40,534 nt of DNA from DIGJ01 sp036658435. Its GTDB lineage: Bacteria; Bacillota; Clostridia; Lachnospirales; Lachnospiraceae. Numbering within the stretch: the stretch's first letter is position 1; each line of letters starts with the position of its first letter. The DNA lies in NCBI GenBank assembly GCA_036658435.1, contig JAVXEO010000012.1, forward strand, positions 1 to 40,534, in the 5' to 3' direction. Below the pieces are notes generated by a model, which searched no databases, was not told the origin of the DNA, and saw only the letters and a list, made by a program, of their open reading frames with translations. The translations under genes and the position numbers were made by a program. This document shows, piece by piece, positions 32,321 to 40,534 of this stretch.

Positions 32321-33411
32321 TTATAAAATCCATTGAACTAAGTGACTTTAGAAATTATACAAGTCTTTGTATGAATTTTCACCCAGGTACCAATATTCTT
32401 TATGGTGACAATGCACAGGGAAAAACAAATATATTAGAGGCAATTTATATTGCAGCTACTACAAAATCCCATAAAAGCAGTAAAGACCGTGAAATTATAA
32501 AAATGGAACAAAATGAATGTCATATTCGTTTAAAAAGTGAAAAGGATACCTTCCTTCATACAATTGATATGCATCTGAAAAAAAATAAGTCAAAAGGTAT
32601 TGCTATTGATGGAATACCTATAAAAAAATCCAGTGAATTATTTGGATTGGTTAGTGTAGTATTTTTTTCTCCGGAGGATTTGACAATTATAAAAAATGGT
32701 CCGGGAGAAAGAAGAAGATTTATGGATATGGAATTATGCCAGTTAGATAAGATTTATCTATTTAATTTAACAAAGTATAATAAAATATTGATGCAGAGAA
32801 ATAATTTATTAAAACAGATTCGTTACAATGAAGAATTATTGGATACACTTAGTATATGGGATAATCAATTGGTATTATATGGAAATAAAATTATTGAACG
32901 AAGAAAATCTTTTATACAACAGATAAATTCTATTATTTTTGATATACATAAAAAATTATCCGGTGGAAAAGAAGAATTAAAACTTCAGTACGATAGTAAT
33001 GTAGATGCTGAATTATTCGAAAAAAAATTAAAATCCTCTTTGGATAGAGATCTTAGTTTAAAAATGACAAATGTGGGACCACATAGAGATGACCTTATTT
33101 TTTTTATAAAAGACATTGATATTCGAAAATATGGTTCCCAGGGACAACAAAGGACAGCTGCGCTGTCTTTAAAGCTTGCGGAAATTAAATTACTAAAAGA
33201 AACGGTAAGAAGCAGTCCAATTTTATTATTGGATGATGTATTATCGGAACTAGACAGAAACCGCCAAAATTATTTATTGGATAGTATCAAGGATATTCAG
33301 ACAATTATTACGTGTACAGGTTTAGAAGAATTTATAATTAATCGTATAGAAATTAATAAAATATTCAAGGTAATAGATGGAACGGTAACAGAGGAAATAA
33401 AAGAATTGTAA
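32317..33411 (+). CDS. recF: DNA replication and repair protein RecF
   Basis: A 364-residue SMC-like ABC ATPase that helps load RecA at gaps with RecO and RecR. Walker A is GDNAQGKTN (about 30-38) after the DFRNY opening. The signature helix region is YGSQGQQRTAALSLKLAEI, and the Walker B and following segment are ILLLDDVLSELD. Length is typical. The start is the ATG overlapping yaaA. It is followed by gyrB after 19 bases. Confidence 0.96.
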   Translation: MIIKSIELSDFRNYTSLCMNFHPGTNILYGDNAQGKTNILEAIYIAATTKSHKSSKDREIIKMEQNECHIRLKSEKDTFLHTIDMHLKKNKSKGIAIDGIPIKKSSELFGLVSVVFFSPEDLTIIKNGPGERRRFMDMELCQLDKIYLFNLTKYNKILMQRNNLLKQIRYNEELLDTLSIWDNQLVLYGNKIIERRKSFIQQINSIIFDIHKKLSGGKEELKLQYDSNVDAELFEKKLKSSLDRDLSLKMTNVGPHRDDLIFFIKDIDIRKYGSQGQQRTAALSLKLAEIKLLKETVRSSPILLLDDVLSELDRNRQNYLLDSIKDIQTIITCTGLEEFIINRIEINKIFKVIDGTVTEEIKEL

Positions 33412-33430
33412 TATTTTTAGGAGGAAATTT

Positions 33431-35341
33431 ATGAGTGAAGAGTATGGTGCTGACCAAATTCAAATATTAGAGGGTTTGGAAGCTGTAAGAAAAAGACCGG
33501 GAATGTATATAGGCAGTACTTCAACAAAAGGTCTTCATCATTTAGTATATGAAATCGTAGATAATGCAATTGATGAAGCTTTAGCAGGATTTTGTGATAA
33601 AATAGAAGTTACAATAAATGAAGATAATTCTATTACTGTGGTAGATAATGGTCGTGGCATTCCTGTTGGTATTAATCATAAATCAGGACTTTCTGCTGTT
33701 CAGGTAGTATTTACTATTCTTCATGCAGGTGGTAAATTTGGCGGTGGAGGATATAAAGTATCCGGTGGACTTCATGGAGTTGGTGCATCGGTTGTAAATG
33801 CACTTTCCGAATATTTAGAGGTTACCGTTCATACAGAAGGAAAAATGTATCGTCAAAGATATGAAAGAGGAAAAGTAATGTATCCATTAAAAGAAATTGG
33901 AACAACGGATAAAACAGGTACGGTTGTTACTTTTCTTCCGGATAAGCAGATTTTCGAAGAAACGGAATATGATTTTGATATTTTACGTCAGAGACTTCGT
34001 GAAATGGCTTTTCTAACAAAGGGAATACGAATTATTTTGGATGATAAAAGACCGGATAATCTAAAGAAAAGAGAATTTTATTATGAAGGTGGAATTAAAG
34101 AATATGTTGCTTATTTAAATCGTCATAAAGATCCTCTTTATGATAGTATTGTTTACTGTGAAGGAGAAAAAAATGGTGTTTATGTTGAAGTAGCAATGCA
34201 GCATAACGCTTCTTATACAGAAGGATGTTATAGTTTTGTAAACAATATAACAACTCCGGAAGGTGGTACTCACTTAATAGGTTTTAAAAATGCTTTAACA
34301 AAAACTTTTAATGATTATTCCAGAAGTCAAAAATATTTAAAAGAAAATGAACAAAATCTTAGTGGAGAAGACATTCGTGAAGGACTTTCGGCCATTATCA
34401 GTATAAAAATTATAGATCCACAGTTTGAAGGACAGACAAAACAAAAATTAGGAAACAGTGAAGCCAGAGGTGCCGTAGAAAGTATTGTGACGGAGCAGCT
34501 TACTTATTTTTTAGAACAGAATCCCACGGTTGCAAAAATAATTTGTGAAAAAGCTGTTTTAGCGCAAAGAGCAAGAGATGCTGCCAGAAAAGCAAGAGAT
34601 TTGACTAGAAGAAAATCCGCTTTAGAAGGTATGAGTTTACCTGGAAAATTATCCGATTGTTCCGATAAGGATCCTAAAAATTGTGAAATTTATATTGTAG
34701 AGGGAGATTCCGCAGGTGGAAGTGCAAAAACAGCACGTTCCAGGGCAACACAGGCAATTCTTCCTTTGCGTGGTAAAATATTAAATGTAGAAAAAGCAAG
34801 ACTGGATAAAATTTTAACCAATGCAGAAATTAAAGCGATGATTACAGCTTTTGGTACCGGAATATCGGATGATTTTGATATTTCAAAATTAAGATATCAT
34901 AAAATTATTATTATGACAGATGCCGATGTGGATGGTGCGCATATCAGCACCTTACTCCTTACCTTTTTTTATCGCTTTATGCCGGAATTAATTAAACAGG
35001 GATATGTGTATTTGGCACAGCCTCCTCTTTATAAAGTTGAAAAAAATAAAAATGAATGGTATGCCTATAGTGATGATGAATTAAATACGATTTTGGTTGA
35101 AATAGGCAGAGATACGAATAATAAAATTCAGCGTTACAAAGGTCTTGGAGAAATGGATGCAGAACAATTATGGGAAACAACAATGGATCCAGATCGGAGA
35201 ATTCTCCTTCGTGTCACTATGGATGAAGAATCAGAAGCAGAAGTGGATGTAACTTTTACAACACTTATGGGTGATAAAGTAGAACCAAGACGTGAATTTA
35301 TTGAAGAAAATGCAAAGTATGTAAGAAACTTAGATATTTAA
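33431..35341 (+). CDS. gyrB: DNA gyrase subunit B
   Basis: The 636-residue ATPase subunit of gyrase. The GHKL ATP site shows EIVDNAIDEALAG, DNGRGIPVG and GGLHGVGASVVNAL. The TOPRIM metal site shows EGDSAGGSAK and DADVDGAHI, and the C-terminal segment RYKGLGEMDAEQLWETTMDP is canonical. TTTTAGGAGGAAATTT precedes the ATG. Length matches the short Gram-positive form. It follows recF and precedes gyrA with an 80-base spacer. Confidence 0.98.
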   Translation: MSEEYGADQIQILEGLEAVRKRPGMYIGSTSTKGLHHLVYEIVDNAIDEALAGFCDKIEVTINEDNSITVVDNGRGIPVGINHKSGLSAVQVVFTILHAGGKFGGGGYKVSGGLHGVGASVVNALSEYLEVTVHTEGKMYRQRYERGKVMYPLKEIGTTDKTGTVVTFLPDKQIFEETEYDFDILRQRLREMAFLTKGIRIILDDKRPDNLKKREFYYEGGIKEYVAYLNRHKDPLYDSIVYCEGEKNGVYVEVAMQHNASYTEGCYSFVNNITTPEGGTHLIGFKNALTKTFNDYSRSQKYLKENEQNLSGEDIREGLSAIISIKIIDPQFEGQTKQKLGNSEARGAVESIVTEQLTYFLEQNPTVAKIICEKAVLAQRARDAARKARDLTRRKSALEGMSLPGKLSDCSDKDPKNCEIYIVEGDSAGGSAKTARSRATQAILPLRGKILNVEKARLDKILTNAEIKAMITAFGTGISDDFDISKLRYHKIIIMTDADVDGAHISTLLLTFFYRFMPELIKQGYVYLAQPPLYKVEKNKNEWYAYSDDELNTILVEIGRDTNNKIQRYKGLGEMDAEQLWETTMDPDRRILLRVTMDEESEAEVDVTFTTLMGDKVEPRREFIEENAKYVRNLDI

Positions 35342-35386
35342 GATTTAGTGTGAAAGAAAATAAATTTCACTTTTCTATTGATTGAA

Positions 35387-35404
35387 TGCGTGTTAAAGCA
35401 CGCA
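35387..35404 (+). promoter_or_regulatory. Leader hairpin before gyrA
   Basis: TGCGTG and CACGCA pair around TTAAAG, followed by GATGGGAG and the gyrA start 17 bases later. The arrangement mirrors the hairpin before yaaA. It could be a post-transcriptional control element; it lacks a U-tract, so it is not a terminator. Confidence 0.35.
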
Positions 35405-35421
35405 GATGGGAGATAATATAA

Positions 35422-37959
35422 ATGGATGAACATATCTTTGATAAGGTGCATGACGTTGACCTTAAGAAAACCATGGAAACATCATATATTGATTATGCCA
35501 TGTCGGTTATTGCTTCCCGTGCCTTACCGGATGTAAGAGATGGTATGAAACCGGTACAAAGAAGAATTTTGTATGCAATGATTGAATTAAATAATGGACC
35601 GGATAAGCCACATCGTAAATGTGCCCGTATTGTAGGTGATACGATGGGTAAATTTCATCCCCATGGAGACAGCTCTATTTATGGAGCATTGGTAAACCTT
35701 GCTCAGAACTGGTCTACTCGATATCCTTTGGTAGATGGACATGGAAATTTTGGTTCTGTTGATGGAGATGGTGCAGCTGCAATGCGTTATACAGAAGCAC
35801 GTCTCAGTAAAATATCCATGGAAATGATTTCGGATATTAATAAAAATACCGTTGATTTTGTGCCAAACTTTGATGAAACAGAAAGAGAACCCTCGGTTCT
35901 GCCTTCAAGATTTCCTAATCTATTAGTAAATGGTACTTCCGGTATTGCGGTAGGTATGGCCACCAATATTCCACCTCACAACCTTAGGGAAATTATTAAT
36001 GCAGTTATAAAAGTTATTGATAATATAGTAGAAGAAGATAGAACAACAGATATTGAAGAAATATTACCAATCGTAAAAGGACCTGATTTTCCAACGGGAG
36101 GTACTATTTTAGGTACTCGTGGAATTGAAGAAGCATATCGTACCGGTCGTGGCAAAATACGTGTGCGTGCTATAACAGATATTGAAGCTATGCCAAATGG
36201 AAAAAATCGAATTATTGTTACAGAACTTCCTTACATGGTGAATAAAGCAAGATTAATAGAAAAAATTGCTGAACTACATAGAGATAAAAAAATTGATGGA
36301 ATTACAGAACTTCGAGATGAATCCGATCGTCAAGGCATGAGAATCTGCATAGAACTTCGACGTGATGCCAATGCCAATGTAATTTTAAATCAATTATATA
36401 AACATACACAGATGCAGGATACCTTTGGAGTAAATATGCTTGCTCTGGTTAATAATGAACCTTTGGTAATGAATATTCTCCAAATGCTGCAATTTTATTT
36501 AAAACATCAGGAAGAAGTTGTAACCAGAAGAACAAAATATGATTTGAATAAAGCAGAAGAAAGAGCGCATATTTTAAAGGGATTAATGATTGCTTTAGAC
36601 AATATTGATCGTGTAATTCAAATTATTCGTGGTTCTAAAAATGTTCAAATTGCCAAAGAAAAATTAATAGAAGAATTCAGTCTTTCCGAGGTACAGGCAC
36701 AGGCTATTGTGGATATGCGTCTTCGTGCTTTAACCGGGTTGGAAAGAGAAAAACTAGAGACAGAATATACGGAATTAATGAAAAAAATTGAAGAATTCAA
36801 AGCAATTCTTGCAGATCGAAAGATTTTACTTGGAGTTATTAAAGAAGAAATTTGTATTATTCGTGATAAATATGGAGATGAAAGAAGAACTTCCATTGGA
36901 TTTGATGAATATGATATTTCCATGGAAGATTTGATTCCAAAGGAAAATACGATTATAGCTATGACAAAACTTGGTTATATTAAGCGCATGACCATTGATA
37001 ACTTTAAAAGCCAAAATCGTGGCGGCAAAGGAATTAAAGGAATGCAAACCATTGAAGAAGATTACATTGAAGATTTATTTATGACAACAACCCATCATTA
37101 TGTTATGTTTTTCACCAATAAGGGAAGAGTATATCGTTTAAAAGCATATGAAATTCCAGAATCCAGTCGTACAGCAAGGGGTACTGCCATTGTAAATCTC
37201 CTTCAATTGCTGCCGGAAGAAAAAATAACAGCCATTATAACCGTCAGCGAATTTGAAAAAGAAAAATATTTGTTTATGGCAACGAAAAATGGTATTGTTA
37301 AAAAAACACCGATTTGTGATTATGCCAATATTCGAAAAACCGGACTGCAGGCAATTAATTTAAGAGAAGATGATGATTTAATTGAAGTAAAGGTGACAGA
37401 TAAACAAAAAGATATTTTTCTGGTAACTAGAAATGGGCAGTGCATCCGCTTTGATGAAAATGATGTACGTCCAACGGGAAGAACTTCCATGGGTGTTATT
37501 GGTATGAACTTATCTTATGATGATGAAATTATTGGTATGCAGTTGGATACACAGGGAGAATTTTTATTACTGGTATCTGAATTCGGTCTTGGTAAGAGAA
37601 CGAAAGTTTCTGAATTCAGTGTACAGCGTCGTGGTGGTAAGGGTGTAAAATGTTATAAGATTACAGAAAAAACCGGCAATGTAGTTGGAGTAAAAGCTGT
37701 AAATGAAGAAAATGAAATCATGATGATTACCACAGAAGGAATTGTAATACGAATTATGTGCAGCCAAATTTCTGAAATTGGCCGTATCACCTCCGGTGTT
37801 AAACTTATGAATCTAAATTCAAAAAAATCCATTAAGATTGCAAGTATTGCAAAAGTAAGAGAAAGTGAAAAGGATATTGTAGAAGAAATATTAGAAGAAG
37901 GTATAGAATACGAAGAAGATACTTCAATAGATCTTATAGAAAATTCAGAAGAAGAATAA
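35422..37959 (+). CDS. gyrA: DNA gyrase subunit A
   Basis: The 845-residue DNA-cutting subunit of gyrase. The active tyrosine is Tyr123 in AAAMRYTEARL. The quinolone-determining region reads HPHGDSSIYGAL (79-90): the Escherichia coli Ser83 equivalent is Ser84, while the Asp87 equivalent is Gly88. The C-terminal beta-pinwheel carries GyrA-box-like QNRGGKG at 531-537 and QRRGGKG at about 735-741, which supports gyrase over topoisomerase IV. The tail is acidic, as often seen. GATGGGAGATAATATAA precedes the ATG. A terminator hairpin follows. Confidence 0.96.
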   Translation: MDEHIFDKVHDVDLKKTMETSYIDYAMSVIASRALPDVRDGMKPVQRRILYAMIELNNGPDKPHRKCARIVGDTMGKFHPHGDSSIYGALVNLAQNWSTRYPLVDGHGNFGSVDGDGAAAMRYTEARLSKISMEMISDINKNTVDFVPNFDETEREPSVLPSRFPNLLVNGTSGIAVGMATNIPPHNLREIINAVIKVIDNIVEEDRTTDIEEILPIVKGPDFPTGGTILGTRGIEEAYRTGRGKIRVRAITDIEAMPNGKNRIIVTELPYMVNKARLIEKIAELHRDKKIDGITELRDESDRQGMRICIELRRDANANVILNQLYKHTQMQDTFGVNMLALVNNEPLVMNILQMLQFYLKHQEEVVTRRTKYDLNKAEERAHILKGLMIALDNIDRVIQIIRGSKNVQIAKEKLIEEFSLSEVQAQAIVDMRLRALTGLEREKLETEYTELMKKIEEFKAILADRKILLGVIKEEICIIRDKYGDERRTSIGFDEYDISMEDLIPKENTIIAMTKLGYIKRMTIDNFKSQNRGGKGIKGMQTIEEDYIEDLFMTTTHHYVMFFTNKGRVYRLKAYEIPESSRTARGTAIVNLLQLLPEEKITAIITVSEFEKEKYLFMATKNGIVKKTPICDYANIRKTGLQAINLREDDDLIEVKVTDKQKDIFLVTRNGQCIRFDENDVRPTGRTSMGVIGMNLSYDDEIIGMQLDTQGEFLLLVSEFGLGKRTKVSEFSVQRRGGKGVKCYKITEKTGNVVGVKAVNEENEIMMITTEGIVIRIMCSQISEIGRITSGVKLMNLNSKKSIKIASIAKVRESEKDIVEEILEEGIEYEEDTSIDLIENSEEE

Positions 37960-37968
37960 TGAAATTAA

Positions 37969-38001
37969 AAATAAGGATAAGTTAATTACTTATCCTTATT
38001 T
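37969..38001 (+). terminator. Hairpin terminator after gyrA
   Basis: AAATAAGGATAAG pairs with CTTATCCTTATTT (13 bases, loop TTAATTA). The U-rich 3' arm serves as the only T-tract, so efficiency is uncertain. It marks the end of the dnaA-gyrA gene block before the NUDIX gene. Confidence 0.65.
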
Positions 38002-38064
38002 CAAATTAAGGCTAGTTATGACCAAAAAAAAATTTGTATTAAAAAAATAGAGGAGAAAAGGAGT

Positions 38065-38637
38065 ATGACGAAAATACAGGATTTAATAAAAGAAATACAG
38101 GAATACGTGCCAATGTGTGAACAGGAAGAACAGGATAAGAAACTTATTTTAGAACTTATGGAAGAAAAAAAAGAAGAAATATTAAATCGAAGCTGTAAAG
38201 CATTTCATATTACTTCTTCCGCATTTACTTTAAATGAAGCCAGAAATAAGACATTAATGGTTTACCATAATATTTATAATTCGTGGTCATGGATTGGAGG
38301 ACATGCAGATGGCGAGGCAGATTTATTAGCCGTTGCCTCCAGAGAAATTCAGGAAGAAAGTGGAGCTATTCACTTAAAGCCTGTATCCCATGAGATAGTA
38401 AGTATGGATATACTCACAACAAGCGGACATTATAAAAACCAAAAATATGTATCCTCACACCTTCACCTAAACATATCATATTTAATTATAGTAGATGAAA
38501 AAGATAAAATAAGAATAAAGCCGGATGAAAATAGCAATGTTGCCTGGATACCAATTAATAAAATTGATGAATATGTGACAGAAAATGAAATGAAAGTGGT
38601 TTATCACAAAATTATAAATATATCGCAAAAGCAGTAG
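38065..38637 (+). CDS. NUDIX hydrolase
   Basis: A 190-residue pyrophosphohydrolase of unknown substrate. The NUDIX box is GGHADGEADLLAVASREI followed by QEESG at about 79-101. The REIQEESG metal-binding part is intact, while the upstream glutamate of the strict consensus is displaced by one position, as in the GGHADGE-type subgroup. An N-terminal helical extension of about 45 residues precedes the fold. GAGGAGAAAAGGAGT precedes the ATG. It is 11 bases before the fumarase alpha gene, so probably in the same operon. It is unlike MutT in length. Confidence 0.88.
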   Translation: MTKIQDLIKEIQEYVPMCEQEEQDKKLILELMEEKKEEILNRSCKAFHITSSAFTLNEARNKTLMVYHNIYNSWSWIGGHADGEADLLAVASREIQEESGAIHLKPVSHEIVSMDILTTSGHYKNQKYVSSHLHLNISYLIIVDEKDKIRIKPDENSNVAWIPINKIDEYVTENEMKVVYHKIINISQKQ

Positions 38638-38648
38638 AAAGGGAATGT

Positions 38649-39491
38649 ATGAGAATCATATATACAGAAGAGATTATTAAAAATATCAAAGAAATGTGCA
38701 TAGAAGCAAATATTAAATTAACGCCGGATTTAGTAAAGAAATTAAAGGAAGCAAAGAACAAGGAAAAAGCAATCTTGGGAAAACAGATATTGGAGCAATT
38801 AGAAAACAATATGGAAATAGCAAAAAATGAATCCATTCCAATTTGTCAGGACACGGGAATGGCTATTGTTTTTATAGAAATAGGGCAGGATGTGCATATA
38901 GAAGGATGTAATCTGGAGGATGCCATTAATGAAGGAATTCGTCAGGGATATGAAGAAGGATACCTGCGAAAATCGGTGGTAAGAGATCCTATTATAAGGG
39001 AAAATACGAAAGATAATACGCCTGGAATTATTCATTATAGTATTGTTCCTGGTGAAAAAATAGAAATAACGGTTGCACCAAAGGGATTTGGAAGTGAAAA
39101 TATGAGTCGTGTATATATGCTAAAACCTGCAGATGGAATCGAGGGTGTAAAGCAGGCCGTTCTGGAAACGGTATCTATGGCCGGTCCGAATGCCTGTCCA
39201 CCAATGGTAATTGGAGTTGGAATTGGTGGAAACTTTGAAAAATGTACATTACTTGCAAAAAAAGCGCTGACGCGCAATTTGGAAAATCCATCTTCGATAC
39301 CATATGTAAAGGAATTGGAAGAAGAATTGCTAAAAAAAATTAATCAATTAGGAATAGGACCAGGGGGACTTGGAGGAACCACAACAGCAATTGGTGTCAA
39401 TATTGAAACTTATCCTACACATATAGCGGGCTTACCGGTTGCTATTAATATATGTTGTCATGTTAATCGACATGTCAACCGAATAATCTAA
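38649..39491 (+). CDS. Fumarate hydratase, alpha subunit (class I, iron-sulfur)
   Basis: A 280-residue subunit corresponding to the N-terminal part of class I fumarases. It hydrates fumarate to malate with a [4Fe-4S] cluster. Cluster cysteine candidates are in IPICQDTGMAIV, PNACPPMVIGVGIGG and FEKCTLLAKKAL. KSVVRDPIIRENTKDNTPGIIHY is a typical substrate-binding region. L-tartrate dehydratase alpha subunits are similar, so tartrate is a possible alternative substrate. GAAAGGGAATGT precedes the ATG. It is followed by the beta subunit after 37 bases. Confidence 0.92.
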   Translation: MRIIYTEEIIKNIKEMCIEANIKLTPDLVKKLKEAKNKEKAILGKQILEQLENNMEIAKNESIPICQDTGMAIVFIEIGQDVHIEGCNLEDAINEGIRQGYEEGYLRKSVVRDPIIRENTKDNTPGIIHYSIVPGEKIEITVAPKGFGSENMSRVYMLKPADGIEGVKQAVLETVSMAGPNACPPMVIGVGIGGNFEKCTLLAKKALTRNLENPSSIPYVKELEEELLKKINQLGIGPGGLGGTTTAIGVNIETYPTHIAGLPVAINICCHVNRHVNRII

Positions 39492-39528
39492 AAAACTGTG
39501 GATTAAACTTTAGAAAAGAGGACGAACA

Positions 39529-40080
39529 GTGGATAAATATATAAAAACTCCAATCAATAAGGAAATGACAGAAGATTTAGTGGCGGGCAACTATGTATAT
39601 CTAAGTGGAACCATATATACGGCCAGAGACGCAGCACACAAAAGAATGTATGAAACGATGCTTGAAAAAAAAGAAATACCATTTTCATTAAAAGATAATA
39701 TTATATATTATTTAGGACCAACTCCAGCAAGAGAAGGGCAGATAATTGGCTCTGCAGGACCTACAACCAGCAGTCGAATGGACAAATACACACCATTGTT
39801 AATTGAAAACGGATTGAGGGGCATGATTGGTAAAGGAAAACGAAGCCGGGAAGTGATGGATTCTATGATAAAAAATAAAGCAGTTTATTTTGCTGCCATT
39901 GGAGGTGCCGGTGCGCTGCTTTCAAAGTGTATAAAAAAATCCGAGGTTATTGCATATGATGATCTGGGAACCGAAGCAATTCGAAAACTGGAAGTGGAGA
40001 ACTTTCCGGTTATTGTTGTAATCGATAGTAAGGGAAATAATTTATATGAAAGTGAGCCAAAAAAATATAGGGAATTTTAA
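39529..40080 (+). CDS. Fumarate hydratase, beta subunit (class I)
   Basis: A 183-residue subunit matching the C-terminal part of class I fumarases. Signature segments are LSGTIYTARDAAHKRM, IIYYLGPTPAREGQIIGSAGPTTSSRMD (about 61-88) and IGGAGALLSKCIKK. The start is GTG at 39529, with AGAGGACGAACA upstream. It works as a heterodimer with the alpha subunit. In anaerobes this enzyme connects malate and fumarate in the partial citrate cycle. No terminator was seen immediately after it. Confidence 0.93.
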   Translation: MDKYIKTPINKEMTEDLVAGNYVYLSGTIYTARDAAHKRMYETMLEKKEIPFSLKDNIIYYLGPTPAREGQIIGSAGPTTSSRMDKYTPLLIENGLRGMIGKGKRSREVMDSMIKNKAVYFAAIGGAGALLSKCIKKSEVIAYDDLGTEAIRKLEVENFPVIVVIDSKGNNLYESEPKKYREF

Positions 40081-40180
40081 AAGCATCAGAAAATAGTTTG
40101 CAATGGGTAATGAACAAAGGATTAATAAAAAAGAATTGTCTAAATTAAACATAAAACTTAATAAATTATTTAAAATATGC

Positions 40181-40209
40181 TTGACAAACAAAATAGATAT
40201 TGCTATACT
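40181..40209 (+). promoter_or_regulatory. Sigma-A promoter of tRNA-Ser
   Basis: TTGACA (40181-40186) and TATACT (40204-40209) are 17 bases apart. Between promoter and tRNA are two small inverted repeats, CGTCT-AAG-AGACG and GAACT-AAT-AGTTC, probably leader hairpins. Confidence 0.85.
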
Positions 40210-40266
40210 AATTAATGCGTCTAAGAGACGTACTTAAGAAAATATGAACTAATAGTTCAGCATTGT

Positions 40267-40354
40267 GGAGAAATACTCAAGAGGCTGAAGAGGCGCCCCT
40301 GCTAAGGGTGTAGGTCGTTTGCGCGGCGCGAGGGTTCAAATCCCTCTTTCTCCG
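40267..40354 (+). tRNA. tRNA-Ser (anticodon GCT)
   Basis: The acceptor is GGAGAAA/TTTCTCC with discriminator G, typical of serine. The anticodon stem CGCCC/GGGTG encloses CTGCTAA, with anticodon GCT at 40301-40303 for AGC/AGU codons. A long variable arm (GGTCGTTTGCGCGGC region) marks a class II tRNA. The T arm is GAGGG-TTCAAAT-CCCTC. CCA is not encoded. Confidence 0.95.
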
Positions 40355-40413
40355 TTAACTTTTCTTAGGTAAAAAGTTAAAACTGATAAAGAAAAAACTT
40401 TTTAAAAAAAGTG

Positions 40414-40442
40414 TTGACATGGAAACATGAGTGTGATAATAT
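40414..40442 (+). promoter_or_regulatory. Strong promoter of a probable rRNA operon
   Basis: TTGACA (40414-40419) and TAATAT (40437-40442) are 17 bases apart. The following leader (40443-40534) contains AACCTTGATAACTGAACAG and a second AACCTTGAAAATTCT, sequence typical of 16S rRNA leaders in Clostridia. No ORF starts here and the window ends before any rRNA gene, so the assignment is by inference. Confidence 0.7.
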
Positions 40443-40534
40443 AAACCTTGCTGACGCGGAACAAACCGAGCAGCACAACACAACGAACCTTGATAACTGA
40501 ACAGTGAAACAACCTTGAAAATTCTAAAAAAGAA

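Noticed and set aside
1..40534. Mobile element, prophage or defence system
   Set aside because: No transposase, integrase, phage structural gene, toxin-antitoxin pair or terminal repeat is visible; almost all genes are origin-proximal housekeeping or metabolic genes.

Overview
This is the replication-origin neighbourhood of a low-GC, AT-rich Firmicute chromosome, most likely a Lachnospiraceae-type clostridium. Four things point that way: the core origin gene order (rpmH-rnpA-yidD-yidC-jag-mnmE-mnmG-rsmG-parAB on one side, dnaA-dnaN-yaaA-recF-gyrB-gyrA on the other), the consensus parS sequence, a bacterial A/V-type ATPase operon, and small Clostridia-typical families (DUF4446-like, probable DUF3881-like, two-subunit iron-sulfur fumarase). 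I cannot name a species from the sequence.

Layout. 1-1450 (minus): tRNA-Lys, thioredoxin, a small unknown ORF and trmB. 1593-10107 (plus): a nine-gene A/V-type ATPase operon in the order H/G-C-I-K-F-E-A-B-D, followed by a DD-carboxypeptidase at 10190-11551. 11635-15025 (minus): a DEDDh exonuclease with a cysteine-rich tail, a membrane-anchored coiled-coil protein with an acidic repeat tail, and serS. 15026-15457: a GC-rich, possibly structured element and tRNA-Arg with its terminator and promoter. 15468-28796 (minus): a probable DUF3881 protein, an HD-GYP phosphodiesterase, a DUF4446-like protein, parB, parA, a DegSU-like two-component pair, a GNAT acetyltransferase, rsmG, mnmG, mnmE, jag, yidC, yidD, rnpA and rpmH. 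28797-30931: a bipartite oriC with dnaA in the middle. 30932-37959 (plus): dnaN, yaaA, recF, gyrB, gyrA. 38065-40080 (plus): a NUDIX hydrolase and fumarate hydratase alpha/beta. 40181-40534 (plus): tRNA-Ser, then what looks like the promoter and leader of an rRNA operon whose 16S gene would lie just outside the window.

How it fits together. Genes diverge from oriC so that almost all housekeeping genes run with the replication fork; the V-ATPase/carboxypeptidase block is the main head-on exception. Origin licensing (dnaA, dnaN, DnaA boxes), origin segregation (parA, parB, two exact parS sites) and supercoiling (gyrAB) are grouped with ribosome, tRNA-modification and membrane-insertion genes. 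Two runs of N interrupt coding genes: 2287-2296 in ntpC and 26410-26509 in jag. Both are flanked by identical short sequences, and merging those restores frame, so I read them as assembly gaps and not biological breaks.

No transposon, prophage, CRISPR array or defence system is visible. The least explained items are the membrane coiled-coil protein with two LSxxEIxAxFA motifs, the GC-rich element at 15184-15250, the parS site that doubles as a terminator hairpin, the carboxypeptidase promoter set in a perfect inverted repeat, and a pair of similar leader hairpins before yaaA and gyrA.
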